Source of the DNA: Fibrobacter succinogenes
GTDB taxonomy: Bacteria > Fibrobacterota > Fibrobacteria > Fibrobacterales > Fibrobacteraceae
NCBI RefSeq assembly: GCF_902779965.1
Contig: NZ_CACZDK010000017.1
Location: 143,086-207,085, forward strand
Direction of reading: 5' to 3'
Length of the DNA stretch: 64,000 bases
Shown here: piece after piece, positions 63,385 through 64,000 of the stretch
Position numbering within the stretch: the stretch's first letter is position 1
Layout: each line of letters begins with the position of its first letter
Translations under genes and position numbers: made by a program
The notes under the pieces: model-generated
The model's input: the letters and a program-made list of their open reading frames with translations, nothing else
The model's database searches: none
Told to the model about the DNA's origin: nothing

Positions 63385-63482
63385 CTTACAAAAATGTAGG
63401 TTTTTGTAATGTGAACCCTCGTTTTTTTGCGAAAAAAAGCAATTGATAAATCTGAAAAAAATACAACTTACAAAATTGTAAG
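63385..63482. promoter_or_regulatory. Two ACTTACAA...TTGTAAG operator-like sites upstream of gdhA
   Basis: CTTACAAAAATGTAGG (63385-63400) and CTTACAAAATTGTAAG (63467-63482). The second is a 7-bp inverted repeat around AA. GTAAG at 63371 pairs with the CTTAC at 63385. They lie about 50-150 bp upstream of the gdhA promoter. Confidence 0.45.
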
Positions 63483-63530
63483 AAATTGAAGTTTTTTGAC
63501 CGCTTTTCACATTTTGTGCGTGCTCTTTGC

Positions 63531-63577
63531 TATCTTTACAACCGTTGAAAAACTATAACATCTAACTCTCAACGGAG
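63531..63577 (+). promoter_or_regulatory. gdhA promoter and leader hairpin
   Basis: TATCTTTA (63531-63538) is a TAnnTTTG-type box. Behind it CCGTTGA (63542-63548) pairs with TCAACGG (63569-63575); the latter overlaps the first Gs of the GGAG ribosome site (63574-63577), so folding could restrict translation. Confidence 0.5.
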
Positions 63578-63583
63578 ATATAA

Positions 63584-64000
<417 letters not shown>

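Overview
The window is chromosomal DNA from a member of the Fibrobacterota, most likely Fibrobacter (inference). The supporting features are three FISUMP-domain (Fibrobacter succinogenes major paralogous domain) lipoproteins, serine-rich linkers in secreted proteins, a Por/T9SS-like C-terminal sorting domain, and promoter boxes of the TAnnTTTG type known from the FCB group. Several of these boxes lie only 4-7 nt upstream of the start codon.

Layout. 1-8969: orn, fabF with a DUF2279 protein, an NSS-family transporter, a beta-barrel protein, an orphan gene flanked by a duplicated gene end, pgpA and hflX. 9242-15349: a serine-rich secreted protein, an orphan membrane-anchored protein, glyS, a FISUMP lipoprotein, an SMR transporter and a lipoprotein with a possible double-psi-barrel domain. 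15433-22430: hisI, proA, a large GH2 protein and a subtilisin-like peptidase, separated by intergenic repeats. 22918-23633: rplU and a broken rpmA. 23700-27403: a type IV pilus/type II secretion operon (two pseudopilins, a PilX/GspK-like protein, a PilB/GspE ATPase and a lipoprotein).

28773-41786 holds two giant adjacent genes of 2592 and 1740 codons. The first starts with an SpvB/TcB-like region followed by propeller-like repeats. The second carries YD repeats, an Rhs core and an AT-rich C-terminal module with an HG...SC dyad. Together they resemble a TcB/TcC-type Rhs toxin pair. 41787-47100 is a mosaic scar: an IS3-type and an IS4-type element, a FISUMP lipoprotein, a duplicated and broken secretin 5' end, an AAA-ATPase that has lost its middle, an orphan toxin-like tail and a decayed lipoprotein gene.

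47171-53720 is a secretin - PilN/GspL-like - fused PilO/PilP-like operon followed by a SUMF1-like lipoprotein. After suhB comes a set of three 39-bp hairpins with compensatory changes. 55068-63205 is a lipid locus: an acyl-CoA carboxyltransferase and fabD run leftward; an acyl carrier protein, a fused ketosynthase/chain-length-factor-like protein, FabG, a FabZ-like dehydratase, a PlsC-type acyltransferase and a patatin run rightward. Together they could make an acyl chain and attach it to a lipid. The window ends inside gdhA.
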